Shown piece after piece: positions 11,124-21,619 of a DNA stretch of 64,000 nucleotides. Location: positions 558,001 through 622,000 of the forward strand of contig OZ024842.1 in assembly GCA_964017145.1 (NCBI GenBank), in the 5' to 3' direction. Below the pieces are notes generated by a model. It saw only the letters and a list, made by a program, of their open reading frames with translations, was not told the DNA's origin and made no database searches. The DNA is from Agrocybe praecox. Its lineage: Eukaryota; Basidiomycota; Agaricomycetes; Agaricales; Agrocybaceae. Positions within the stretch are counted from its first letter, which is position 1. Each line of letters starts with the position of its first letter. The position numbers and the translations under genes were made by a program.

Positions 11124-11740
11124 CAAGCGCCCGTGAGTCTACCAAGAAATTGGGCTTCCAGTGCTCACCAAATATGATATCAAACACCTCTCAACGCAAG
11201 CCTACATGTAATAGTAATAAAAACGCAGAAATACAAAATGTCTTGACCAAGAAACGACCCCGGAAATCGCAATATTTCGCCTCCCCGCACCTACATATGT
11301 ATGTCTTCCTTTCAAATTGCGAACTCCATTTCATTCTAGTTCGCGGCTAAGTGACGTGGCTCGATCGAATCACGTATAAATAGAATTATTAATAGCACTA
11401 TATGCAAAAGAGAGTGGTTATCTCGCAGATAGCGGCGGAAGGGAGGGAGGGTATGAGGGTCGAGCGCTCACTTCTCGGGTCGGATATTTGCTTCTCGGAC
11501 GACGTTTCGGCGGCTGGTCGTGCCGTGGCTTGGAGAACGTATACTGTGAGTAATGTACGTTCTTCTATGAATGGGAATTAACATATGTACCTGTTTTTAA
11601 TGCAGATTTATATGATATCCTTGCTTTATTTTGATTCTTCGCGTATCTTTTGAATGGTATGGATAGTATAATGTATATGTATTAATACATTTAGAATGCG
11701 CACTAGGAAAACTTGAAGCTCTTTTCAATTTTGTTGAGAT
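11124..11740 (+). repeat. tandem unit U, copy 1b
   Basis: Second tandem copy, again starting CAAGCGCCCGTGAGTCTA, with a clear TATAAATAG box near 11376 and the GCGGCGGAAGGGAGG stretch near 11430. Copies 1a and 1b are diverged; the pair is repeated at 32767-34000. Confidence 0.6.
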
Positions 11741-12350
11741 AAGGTTGACGTAGGAAGCAAAAGTGAAGCAAAAAACGCACCTTGGAAAGGTCGCATCCCC
11801 ATCAATCCTCGAGATCGGGAGCTCGCAAACACGAAGAATAAATAGATATCTGGTTGCGAGATTTCGTAACTACTCAGGTTTGAATTTGACGAGCGCGACG
11901 TGGCAATGTTCGCGACTGTATAGTATTCAGTTGAAAGCACAAGGGCGAGTAATATTTCTATTATGTCACCCTTATGTACATTTAGCGCGAAGCGAGTAAC
12001 GCATTTTCTACACAATTCAGGGTGTGGGAAGTTTCGAGTTTGGACTATTTGTACGTCGCTCGCCAAGTTGAACAAGACTTGGTCCACGTTTCACTTTTCC
12101 TTTAGCACGCCACCTACGTTCTACGTCGTCTTCATGCATGTCCGCTTATTGTTTTGCACGGCATCGCTCCCTGTGTAATTCTACGCACACCTACGGTATG
12201 TTTGTCACGGTGTGTTTTGACAATTTGATTTGATTTGGGCGTGAATCTGAGGTTGTTCTTCCAGACTCGAATTTCGTGAGGTCGAGGGAACCAGGACTAT
12301 CTATGAGATGATAGAACGTGTAGGAGAGAGAGGCGCATGAATAAAGAGGG
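11740..12350. other. tail of the duplicated U region, no gene recognised
   Basis: Matches about 34010-34350 (for example AAACGCACCTT then GAAAGGTCGCATC in both). Sequence after about 12090 is not shared. No coding exon is supported. Confidence 0.35.
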
Positions 12351-12430
12351 AAGACTCACAAGAATCTGCGTACGTTGTGGTTTGTAATTAAGGAGCAGCC
12401 GCCCGCTCCGCAGTGGCATGCATGACGTCT
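12351..12430. promoter_or_regulatory. stand-alone copy of the beta promoter module
   Basis: TGCGTACGTTGTGGTTTGTA, AATTAAGGAGCAGCCGCC, then GCATGACGTCTA, without a beta gene next to it. The TGACGTC core resembles a CRE/ATF-type site. A footprint of a deleted beta copy, or a dispersed repeat. Confidence 0.5.
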
Positions 12431-12669
12431 ATAGTATGTTCAATGCTCAATGTTCAAGTTCAACCATCATCGCAATCTAAGATTGATTTAAAAATTAAGA
12501 TGTCATTCGAGGAAGGCTTTATACAAATTATAGAAGCGGAGACCTGATTCAGTCAAGTTCATATTCAAACATTCCTTCGTTATTTACATTGCAGAGACAA
12601 AGTACGCAAGCAGTTATATCCTCGGCGAAAAATGAAGCATGAGATTATCGTCAATCATCCATCAGATCT

Positions 12670-15600
12670 TCAGACTTCGCCGCTGGTTACTTGCCTGAGT
12701 AAGCGACTCGTCAGGAATTGAAGACGACAACGTCGTCCTTGTATCAAAGCCTTTACATGAGCTACCGAAATGACTTCTTGCACGGCCGACTTTATTGAAT
12801 CCTCGACAATAGCATCTTGTAGACTTGCGAGCATCAGAGGTTAAGAGCATCCTATGAGCGATGCGAAGGAGATTACTCACGAGGTATCCATTCTAGCCGC
12901 CAGTGATAATTTATAGGTGCCCAAGATTGTCATCATGTCTGCCTTTGACACACCGCCAGTGTCTCCAGTTTGTTGAGTACTTGTTAACAATGTTTGATAA
13001 TATATGTATTCATATTCTTGTCTACGCTTCTTGATAGCTTGATAGTCAATTTTATCAAGCGCACTGTTCAAGCGTTTCAAATCTATGACTCTTCCTGTTC
13101 TTGATTCAGATGTCGATGTCGCAAGTATTGATTGGATATTATGCTCGCGGGGATAGATATTACATTCCAACACCTCAGTTAATCCCTAAAATATTGGAGA
13201 ATCAGCATCCACGTTTCCTGCAGCAGGGAAATGTGATTGTAACGAACGTGTAAAAACTTGCCAATTTGAGGAAAGTCCAAGTATCCCTGTTTAGCATTTA
13301 GCTGCCATAGCTGGTTAAAATTCCTCTTTTCCTGGGGTGAACATTGTGCGAATATTTTAGTAGTCCCAAAGCTCTTTGGAAGAAACACTATTTTACGGGG
13401 TGTCTTAGAGGTATCGGCCTCGATTGGCGTAGGTGTGAATGAGGGAAATGGCGGATTCTCGAGCTGTTGTATGGTTTGTTAGCAGTATTAGAGTTTGCCA
13501 TACTGATGTTGAGCACTATGGTATGCACACTCACCAGGCCAAAGGAAAGACTTCTAAGTTCCTCTACTTGGGGCGAGGATGTACTTATTACGCTCGAGCG
13601 ACTGAGAAAATCTCGGGCTAAATTTCTGGCTTCCTCTGTTCCAACAGTAGCAACGACCTTGAAAAGAAGAGAGACAATAGACTCTAAAAATTTCTTCGTG
13701 GACTGAGGTGCATTTTGGTATCGTGCATCACATCCGTCGGCCGTTATTCTGGCTCCATCGACGAGGAGTCTTTGCACTTCTGCGGGTGCAAAATGCGCAA
13801 CTACACCTTCTTCAATATAGGCCAAGGTGGATAAGATAGAATTCAGAGCGTCCTCTGTGATGCTACTGTCTACAAGGATGCCATGAAGAAACGCAACAAA
13901 CACTGCAGTACGACCACGAATTAAAAACAACTTCGCAATCACTGGGATTCTGGAATGACTGGAATTGGTGTAAGCCCAAGATATTTCGAAATTAATCCCG
14001 CCGAAGGTTGCGTCTTCAATTTTGAGACGGGTGATTTGCTGCTGAAGCTGACCTGGGTAGTGTTCGAGAGCCGGAAATGAATCTCCAATACGCATCTTCA
14101 ATGATAGTAGTATCGCCAAGAGAACTTCCTGTCGAGAGTCATTTGGATACTGAAGCAATAATGACCCGACCATATTGAGTGTGTGAAGCATATTTTGTCC
14201 GCGAAAATATAGGTCCTTATCAGAGCCATGACGTATATTCTTTGGTGCCCAGAGAGCGCAGATCATGTCTGATTGTAGAGAAACGGCAAGACGAGACGCA
14301 CAGCAATTTGCGTACTGCATTAACGACCCGTGATTCATCGCTCTGATAAATCCAATCGAGCTGTAAACCTTTGGATCCCAATTATACCAAGGGGCCAATG
14401 AAACAAGGGACATCCAACCTATTAAGGAGGCAGAACCGCGCTGAGAAGTGGAGGAAATGTCCCCTGTTGTGTCAAGAAGCTTATTTTCAGGGGTGTTGAA
14501 ATAGCTCTCCAATGCAATTGAAAGGAGTTCAGGATTCGAATAAGAGTTTGGATTCATTTTCGTTGCCGCGGTGGTCTTTCGAATCCACTCAGCAACGTCT
14601 GGCAAAATTGTTCTAGGATAATCTTCTGGAAGACTGCCCAAGAGCTGTGAAATTTGCCGCGCCCGAACAGGTGTCAATGATTTGTCAGCTTTCAAGAAGT
14701 TCTGTAAATCGTCGTAAATCGTGCCTGAGAGTTGGCCAAACATGACCTCTGCTTCTCTTGCAACCTCCCATGTGTGGTCGTTTTTGAGTGCGTTGAGTAC
14801 TCCAATTAATTCCTTTGCCCCAAAAAGTCCAATTGTTCCATCCGAGTCGGAGTATGTTGTGTGAGGAAGTATTGACACAATTGCAACAGAGCATCCTCTT
14901 GCGCGTTTGATACGTAGGCTCTCTTCAATAAAGTCGGACTTCGTAAGGGTTTTGAGTAATCCTGTTATTCGATTCAGGAAGGAAACCTGGTCGTCGAGTA
15001 TGATTCCACGAATGATGCGTCCGGCATCTTGATCGGAAGCCAAATAGTCTGGAAGTGCCTGAATAAAGGCCTCCAGGTCTTTGTCGTCAATTATGGACTG
15101 GACGGTCCAAGATATAGCAGCCTGATCGCGGGAGAAGGTGTTCAACATTGCGAGGCTCTCTGGGACCTTATGCATTTCCGTCCGAGCCTGTGCACCCCGT
15201 TGGTTTGAGGATCGAACACTAGAGATTAACCACCAGCATGCTGTGGAGAGGGGTGATCGATACGGAGAATTGTGTATAATCAATGGACCTATTGTCACAG
15301 CCATGTATAAACAAGCAAACAGGGATGTAAGCACTAGAATGATAGTGCCTATTGCCGCGTGAATCGTGAAAAGGAATAGGCTAAGACCAGCAAGGAATAA
15401 GAGCACAGAGGCATGTAATAGGGCTGGAACTCCGTTGACTACTGCATTGACATGATATTCCGTGACTCCAGTGTAAAGATAAGAGCGAATGCGCGCCCTT
15501 GTCAGAAGAGATGATTGACGTCGCACCGCCTGTAGGTAGTATCGAGCCCATTGCTCGACCAATGTTGCGCTGAGCGCCGTAATTATGCTCAGCACCAGAC

Positions 15601-16176
15601 TAATAAACCAAAGTATATTGACGATAACCATTGATGAGGATAGTTTGAATTCTGTTGGCGGAGTAAATGTGATGATTTGTTCCACTTGGGAATTGGAGGT
15701 TGCAAGCTGTTTGTATATCTGTATGAGAATCGCATCCGTGCTGAGGTTTGGATCAGGAGTGAGCTGTTGGTAGCTCTGAATGATAAATGCTGTTATTACC
15801 CCAGCAAAAAGACCAGCCTAAATCGTCTCTTATAGTCAGATCATAATTGAACGTCGAACTTCGTTACACTCACAAAGATCAGAAGCCCATCCATATCACC
15901 TTTCCATCGTTCAACAAGATCCTTGTCGAATTTTTCGGCCTCTGCAACATATATAGACCACAGCTTAGTCGACGGGTCGTCGATAGTATCACTAGGACCA
16001 GTTTCTGAGTGGTCTTGGTTGATATAGCGTTGTCTCTCAGGTACGTGGTGGGTGTTGAATGAACCCCCACTGATTATTACATTTTGAGCCTATTGACAGA
16101 GTATAGCCATCAGATCAAAAGCACACACAGAAAAATAACTCACATCTGAAAAAAACGTGGAGATGGGGTGACTCAT
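12670..16176 (-). CDS. DUF6535-type multi-pass membrane protein with an NLR-like N-terminal motif
   Basis: Six-exon model with consistent phases, 1068 residues: 16144-16176, 15874-16089, 13535-15817, 13248-13463, 12881-13185, 12670-12823. The N terminus reads MSHPISTFFSD then AQNVIISGGSFNTHHVP; the second piece aligns without gaps with the exon 1 motif of the neighbouring NLRs. After EKFDKDLVERWKGDMDGLLIF come four hydrophobic segments: AGLFAGVITAFII (about residue 84), a segment from SMVIVNILWFISLVLSII, and two around LLHASVLLFLAGLSLFLF and IGTIILVLTSLFACLYM. This is the basidiomycete DUF6535 pattern as I know it; its function is not established. A long, mostly helical soluble region follows. 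Weakest choices: the GTTCGT donor at 13247 and the last acceptor near 12824. No frame damage is seen, unlike most neighbours. Confidence 0.75.
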
Positions 16177-16645
16177 CGCTCTTGAGTACTTGAGTCTTAA
16201 AGTTACAGTATTACTTTAAATTTCTTCTTTTTTCTTCTTTTGCGGTGGAACGTTTACAGCTGTTTGGCATCAACTTCCGTCGATGCTGCCCAGCCCGTTA
16301 GTTTTAGCTAGGGTTAAAGGAACTTTCATCTGTTGAAGAAATGGTCCCTCTGTCATCTGCGTCCAGTACGCCTCGCGCGTTCGATTTTCAAGCCAAAGGG
16401 ATGGGAATTCTACCAAACACTTTCACAGCACCATATTTCTGTCTCAACGACGGTACAGTAAAATTCGTGATGCAGTCCTCGGACTCTGTATGGAATCATC
16501 ATCCCGTTCTCAACGGTAGCAAATGACAGAAAGCCCCAGCTTATCACCTTGTTCAGAAATTCCGAGATAGCTCGCTTCGCCGGCGCTCGCGTTTCTGGGT
16601 ACCAGACTTCAATCTGGTTCGTTCCTATTGATCAGTTTGCACTTT
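16177..16645. other. gap between the DUF6535 gene and the SQS1-like pseudogene
   Basis: Probable DUF6535 promoter on its left part. A 61-codon plus-strand frame at 16341-16526 has no recognisable domain and I do not call it a gene. Confidence 0.35.
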
Positions 16646-16687
16646 ATAAGATAGAATTCAGAGCGTCCTCTGTGATTCTACTGTCTA
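16646..16687 (-). pseudogene. 42-base DUF6535 fragment
   Basis: ATAAGATAGAATTCAGAGCG and the following bases repeat 13831-13872 of the DUF6535 gene in the same orientation with one mismatch. The corresponding coding piece is ITEDALNSILSTL. It abuts the broken 3' end of the SQS1-like pseudogene, so a second DUF6535 copy or a rearrangement once reached here. Confidence 0.6.
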
Positions 16688-19600
16688 TTTGGCGCAGCCT
16701 GTAGGGACCAGAAAATCAGCAGGCTGAAAGAGAGAAAAGGTGAAAGAAATATGATCACGAACTTTGCCTACTTCCTCCTTCCTCACAATCTTTGCGACCT
16801 TCCGTTCATCAACGCCGAGGCCAGCCCTGGTCGTCTTCGTCAATGATGTGTACCTGGCGTCGCCTTTCCCTTCGCTGATACTCTTCAAGTTAAACGCGAT
16901 GGCCATCTCGTGGACATTCTTCTTTGTTTCCTTGTTTGTAGGAGGAAGAGACATCGTATTTGGCCCATCCACATCAGAAATGAAGCGCCTAATTTGTTGG
17001 ACGAGGGTGACCACATGTCGATGATGGGGTTGGGCAATACCATAATGGTAGGGTCAAGCGCAGTGGCAGACAACATGGCCTTGCGTCCCTTCTTGCCCCC
17101 TTTTTCTTCGACAAGGGGTCGGCAGTGGCTTTCAAACGAGCACGTTCCCTTTCTTTCTTGTGTGCAGCCTTCGCGACACGGTCTTTGTCCCACTGCGCTT
17201 GCAACTCGGCAGGCAACCCTTTCCTTTTATCATTCTTTTTCTCTGGATGACATGATGCGAATTAAGAAATGAGAATGCAGAGTAAGGAACGAAAACGTAC
17301 TGGCAGGGGCAAAGCCAAAGCCATCGTCATCCATATCGAATGATCCATTCTGGATAGATCGGAATAGGGCTCTCATCTCCTTCCTATTTCTGCCTTTCAG
17401 TATGTCTTCATTGGCACCAAGGATATCCTAAGACAGGTCGCATAGGTCGACCGATCAGGATGAATAACTTACATGTATTTCTTGAATGAAGTCTTCGTCT
17501 TGCTCTGCCCATGTCATATTATGACTGAGGAAATCGTTGCGATCTTCGTCATCACTCTCTTCTTCGTCCATGTTATCCATGGATGTATATTGCGTCTTCT
17601 TTTCTTTGCATTTGTTTCGCAACCTCTCCAGGCGAGCTTGGAAGCCCGTCCTCGGGGGTCATATCTTCGTCGAAGTCAGAGTCTTCTTCCGAGTCGTCGC
17701 TGTCTAATTCACCCTTCAAATAGTCATCAAACTCGAGGGATTCCGAGATGAGCATAGCCTCCTCAGCAGCAAGGATGTTTTCCTCTGATTCATCTTCGCT
17801 TGAATCGTCGTCACTTGTACCCAGTTCTCCTTCGCCCTCCCTCCTGATCATTTCCTCAATCATAGCATCGTTCATAGTCATATGCTGTCCAGCGTTCTTT
17901 CCGAGCACACCACCAACAAAACTCTGCATAGCCGCCATATCAGGCTGTGAATCAGGATCAACGTTCATTCCATGGCCATCATCTTCAACGTCCCGTGCTT
18001 TCCTTTTCCTTTTCCCTTGCTTCTCTGGTCCAGCAATGCTTGAAGGGCTTCATCAACCTCGTCAACTGTCAACTTCACCAAGGTCGTCGTCATCTGAATT
18101 GCCCCAATCCAAATCACTATCGCCTTTCCTTCTTTCGTGTTTCCTGGGATCCGGACGATGAAGTAGAGCTTCTTTTCGCATAGCTCCGAATGAACCAAAC
18201 GACCCTTTACTTCTGCATTTCCTTTTCTTGACTGTTACGACCCTCTTTCGCTGCCATGCTTTCGCCTGGCGCGGTGTAGAACCTGGCGGTACGACCAATC
18301 TGACCGGTTTGGAGGGCGTAGCAATGGTTGTTGCTTCCGAGAAAGAGAAAGATACGGAAGCGAACGATGGCGGTGGATTGGCAGGCACTGGTTGTGTTAC
18401 TGATGACGACGATGTCGCAAGAAGAGCAGCAGAAGGTGTGTAAGGCACAAAATGGGATGTATCAGCGTCCTCTGAGGCTGCTGGTTGTTGTTCTTGAACT
18501 TCCTCGGCATGAGTCTCTGATTTGCGGGGATGAGGTGCAACGTAGACGATAAAATCGTCCGCTTCTTGGTTTCGTAGTGCAGAAGGCGGCATCGCTTGAG
18601 ATGGGATCGGTTCTGCGGGTACAGGTGTCGGTTCGACATCGATAATAAACAATGGTGATGTTAAAGATGGCATTAATTCTCCTGGTGGAGGTGTAGATTG
18701 CATATTGATGGTTACTGGTTGCAAACTGTGAGGACTAATTTGTTCAGACATGAGCGTTGGCTGGACGCCAATAGTGAGTACCGGCTGTCTTTGCATTATC
18801 AGGGACAGTGAGGAAATCATCTGTTCCATCTGTCGTTGGAACGGACATTGGAATGTCCTCCGAAGCTGGCGTCTCGTCCACGTCGGTTGTTGACATGGGT
18901 AGATGCAGCCGGCGTAGAATCTACGTAAAACCCCATAAATCGTTGTTCTTCTATAATCCGTCTATTTCATTGAAGTCGACTTCCTCTATTTCTTCTCGTT
19001 CTTCGTCGTCCTCAGATTCAGATTCTATGTGCGGAACATTACCGGCGACCGCTAAATACGCGGAAGACGCGCTCAGCGGTAGGAACGTGACTTTGCTCAG
19101 TTTCATCTGTTATAGTGTCGTTTTTTTTTTAGAAAAAAAGAAAGAAAGAAAGAAAAAGACAAACAAAAACAAAGCCACGTACCGACTTCTTCTACCCCCG
19201 GTTTCAGAAGCTCCTCGTTTTCTTCTTAGAATAATACTTTGGACAGTACTGATGGCACAAACTTGATTGGACGAAGAAAAGGTCTCTCAAGATAAAGACG
19301 ACCAGAGAGTGTCTGGTATTCCTCCTCGCCCTGGACCTCTTGGTGACGATCCGATTCCAAAATCTCTTCCTCTTCCTCTACTACCAGAGTCAAACTGCCC
19401 TCTGCCGCATCCTCTCGGGGAGTCATAGCCTCCTCGTCCACATCCTCGTCCACATCCATGATTCGGTGTTACAGTTCCAGAAACTGGTCCGGATGAAGAT
19501 CCTCCACGACACCCTCCTTTTCTACCTCTGGTACTATTCTGTGCTACAATCACTATGAATCATCGTGCTTAGGCGTTCGCCGGGAGACGTACCGTCGGCA

Positions 19601-19752
19601 AACGTATGAATCGAGAAGTTAAGTTCGTCTTCTATGTAGGCAAATCCTGGGGTTCCCCTTCTCCACCTTCTCCACGACCGCCACGACCGCCTCCACGCCC
19701 TCTACATATTTCCTCGTTGGGAACCGTGACTTCGTCCGTTTCCTCGAACCAT
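16688..19752 (-). pseudogene. SQS1-like R3H/G-patch protein pseudogene
   Basis: Recognised from an RGG-rich start (MVRGNGRSHGSQRGN, then RGRG-rich pieces to about 19290), acidic Ser/Asp/Glu middle regions (17650-18130), the stretch PAELQAQWDKDRVAKAAHKK (about 17210) and an R3H-like region with TLVQQIRRFISDV and TLTKTTRAGLGVDERKVAKI. The parent is a splicing-related protein binding the DEAH helicase Prp43 in yeast. Damage: a stop after GRGN near 19703, a missing base at about 17104 (KKKG, compare the GGKKG fragment at 44 kb), a frame change near 17015, and loss of everything after VRKEEVG, including the expected C-terminal G-patch. Its 5' end abuts beta copy 2. Confidence 0.7.
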
Positions 19753-19774
19753 TTTGTTCACTTCTGCCAAACCA

Positions 19775-20359
19775 ATTCCGCAGCCTGTCATTTAAAATGT
19801 GAGCGGGTATTATAGTTGATATGTTGAGATACGTACCAAGAACGAAGGCTACGGCCCTTCCCTCCCAGCGACCCAAGTTCATCAACGACTGGTATAGACG
19901 AACGACGAAAGGTGGGAGACTGTGGCGGAATCGCTGTTGTCCATGATGAGGGTGAGGGTGGTGATGGTGATGGTGAGCGAAGTGAGCAATTGGCGCATCC
20001 TGGGTGCCGTATGGCTGTGGCAGGTTGGGCAGTGGACTACCAACGAATGGAAGAATCTGAACCATTCCCTCAGGAAGTTCACCTTGCTTGAAGTGAAGAG
20101 GAGACATCATCTTGCTGTGGGTATGGTGAGCTTCTGGGATGAGAGGCCATCCCAATGCATTGCGGAAGGCGTTGGAAATTTTAATGCCTTGTTTTGATAC
20201 GGTCGGTACTGAAAAATAATCCTAATAGGTGTAGCTGCTACCTAGGCTGTAAATCGGAAAGAAAGAAAGAGATCAGAGATCCATTCTTTTGAGGAAAAAA
20301 AAGATGTGCTCACCTATCCCTGCTGCGGTAACAACAGCTGCTACTGTCGAAAATCGCAT
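19775..20359 (-). pseudogene. beta pseudogene 2: His-rich membrane protein relic fused to the SQS1 5' end
   Basis: Signal peptide exon (MRFSTVAAVVTAAGI, start at 20359) is followed by an exon 2 with TAG straight after its acceptor. An internal deletion removes the VGGNN...MRHGCA part. The next stretch is preserved: SNAFRNALGWPLI, HFKQGELPEGMVQ, TQDAPIAHFAHHHHHH, SLPPFVVRLYQSLMNLGRWE. After an intron the frame GCGIG runs into SQS1-like sequence, losing the transmembrane end. So this copy is truncated at both exon 2 and the C terminus. Confidence 0.65.
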
Positions 20360-20439
20360 GATGTCTCTGTTTTACTGGGTCTTTGCTATTCATTGGATTC
20401 TTGGAGTGTTCTATGAACGTTTTGTGAGCTCTAAGGTCT

Positions 20440-21600
20440 TTGAATAGAGAGCAATGATTCTGCGTACGTTGTGGTTTATAATTAAGGAGCAGAGTGCATC
20501 CATGACGTCGACGCTAAACCATCATCGCGATCAACCCCTTTCCTTCCCTTTTTTTTCTTCTTCATTTCGCGCTTCCGATCCCGCCAGCTCCATCCTACCA
20601 ATGATCCTTAGGGTTTTCGGGCACCATGGTGTGATAAAGCGAAATTGAAGTCGAAGTCGAAGGGACACAGAAAGGGATCGCATGGAGAGATATATAAACA
20701 ACGCGGATAAACACAAATATGTCAGGAGTGTGCCGACATAAACTTGGAATGGCACGAGCGAGCGACGCCTACACGCTCAGAAATGACTAGAGACGGAGCG
20801 AGAGTGAGAATGGGATGAAGAAAGCACCACCAACGCATAGTAAAAGAGACCACTCACCCAAACCGCAGGGAGAAATGACGCCGATGAACTACGAATGTTC
20901 AAAACACCACTGACTGAAGTGTATGTTTATGGAAACGAAGAAAATGTATCAAAAAGCGATGAATAGGACTTCCGACTCATACGACGAACAGACCGGGTGA
21001 ACGATCCGACGGAGTGACACGGGTTTTGATCCGGGCCCTAACCCAACACCATGGTTTACTTACGTTCAAGGTATCCGACCATAAGTCTCTTTCTTTCTTT
21101 TTCTTTGACTCTTTTCTTCGATCTGAACCCCACGCGTGAACGGGGTAGTCACTGGAGAAGATTTATGAAAGGATTGTAGGACTCCCATTAAATGAAATAA
21201 CACAACGACGGAAATGGAGCATATTATTATTGATGGGGGATAGAGGACAAAGAGGTGGAAGAAGGGAGTAAAAAAGGGACGGAATAATAATGCTTTGTTT
21301 TTGTGCAAGTCCATATCTGGTTCATCTCTATCACTTCCGACGGCTCACCTCGCCTGCAGCACCCCAATATTTTTCTTCAAGTTATTCTCACTTACTGGCG
21401 GCGGCGGCGGCGACGACACAGGACGACGACACACGTACCATGCCATGCCAACGCCGCCAACACAGATCCCACCAGGGCCTTCGGGTTCATCCTATAGATT
21501 CCAACAATAACGCACCACCGTTTCTCTTTCTCAGAACCAGCGGGATCACTAACGAAGCCAGCCAGTGACTGCACATCCCAACTTGAAACAATCCAACGGG
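20440..21600. other. beta promoter module and kinase upstream region, duplicated at 45226-46480
   Basis: 20456-20600 is the promoter module. The rest matches 45400-46480 closely. It holds a plus-strand Gly/Thr-rich piece near 21390-21510 with QIPPGPSGSSYRFQQ, perhaps the first exon or leader of the kinase gene to its right. A GGC repeat at about 21400 differs in length between copies. Confidence 0.4.
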
Positions 21601-21619
21601 AGCTCTAACGCAGCGGCAC

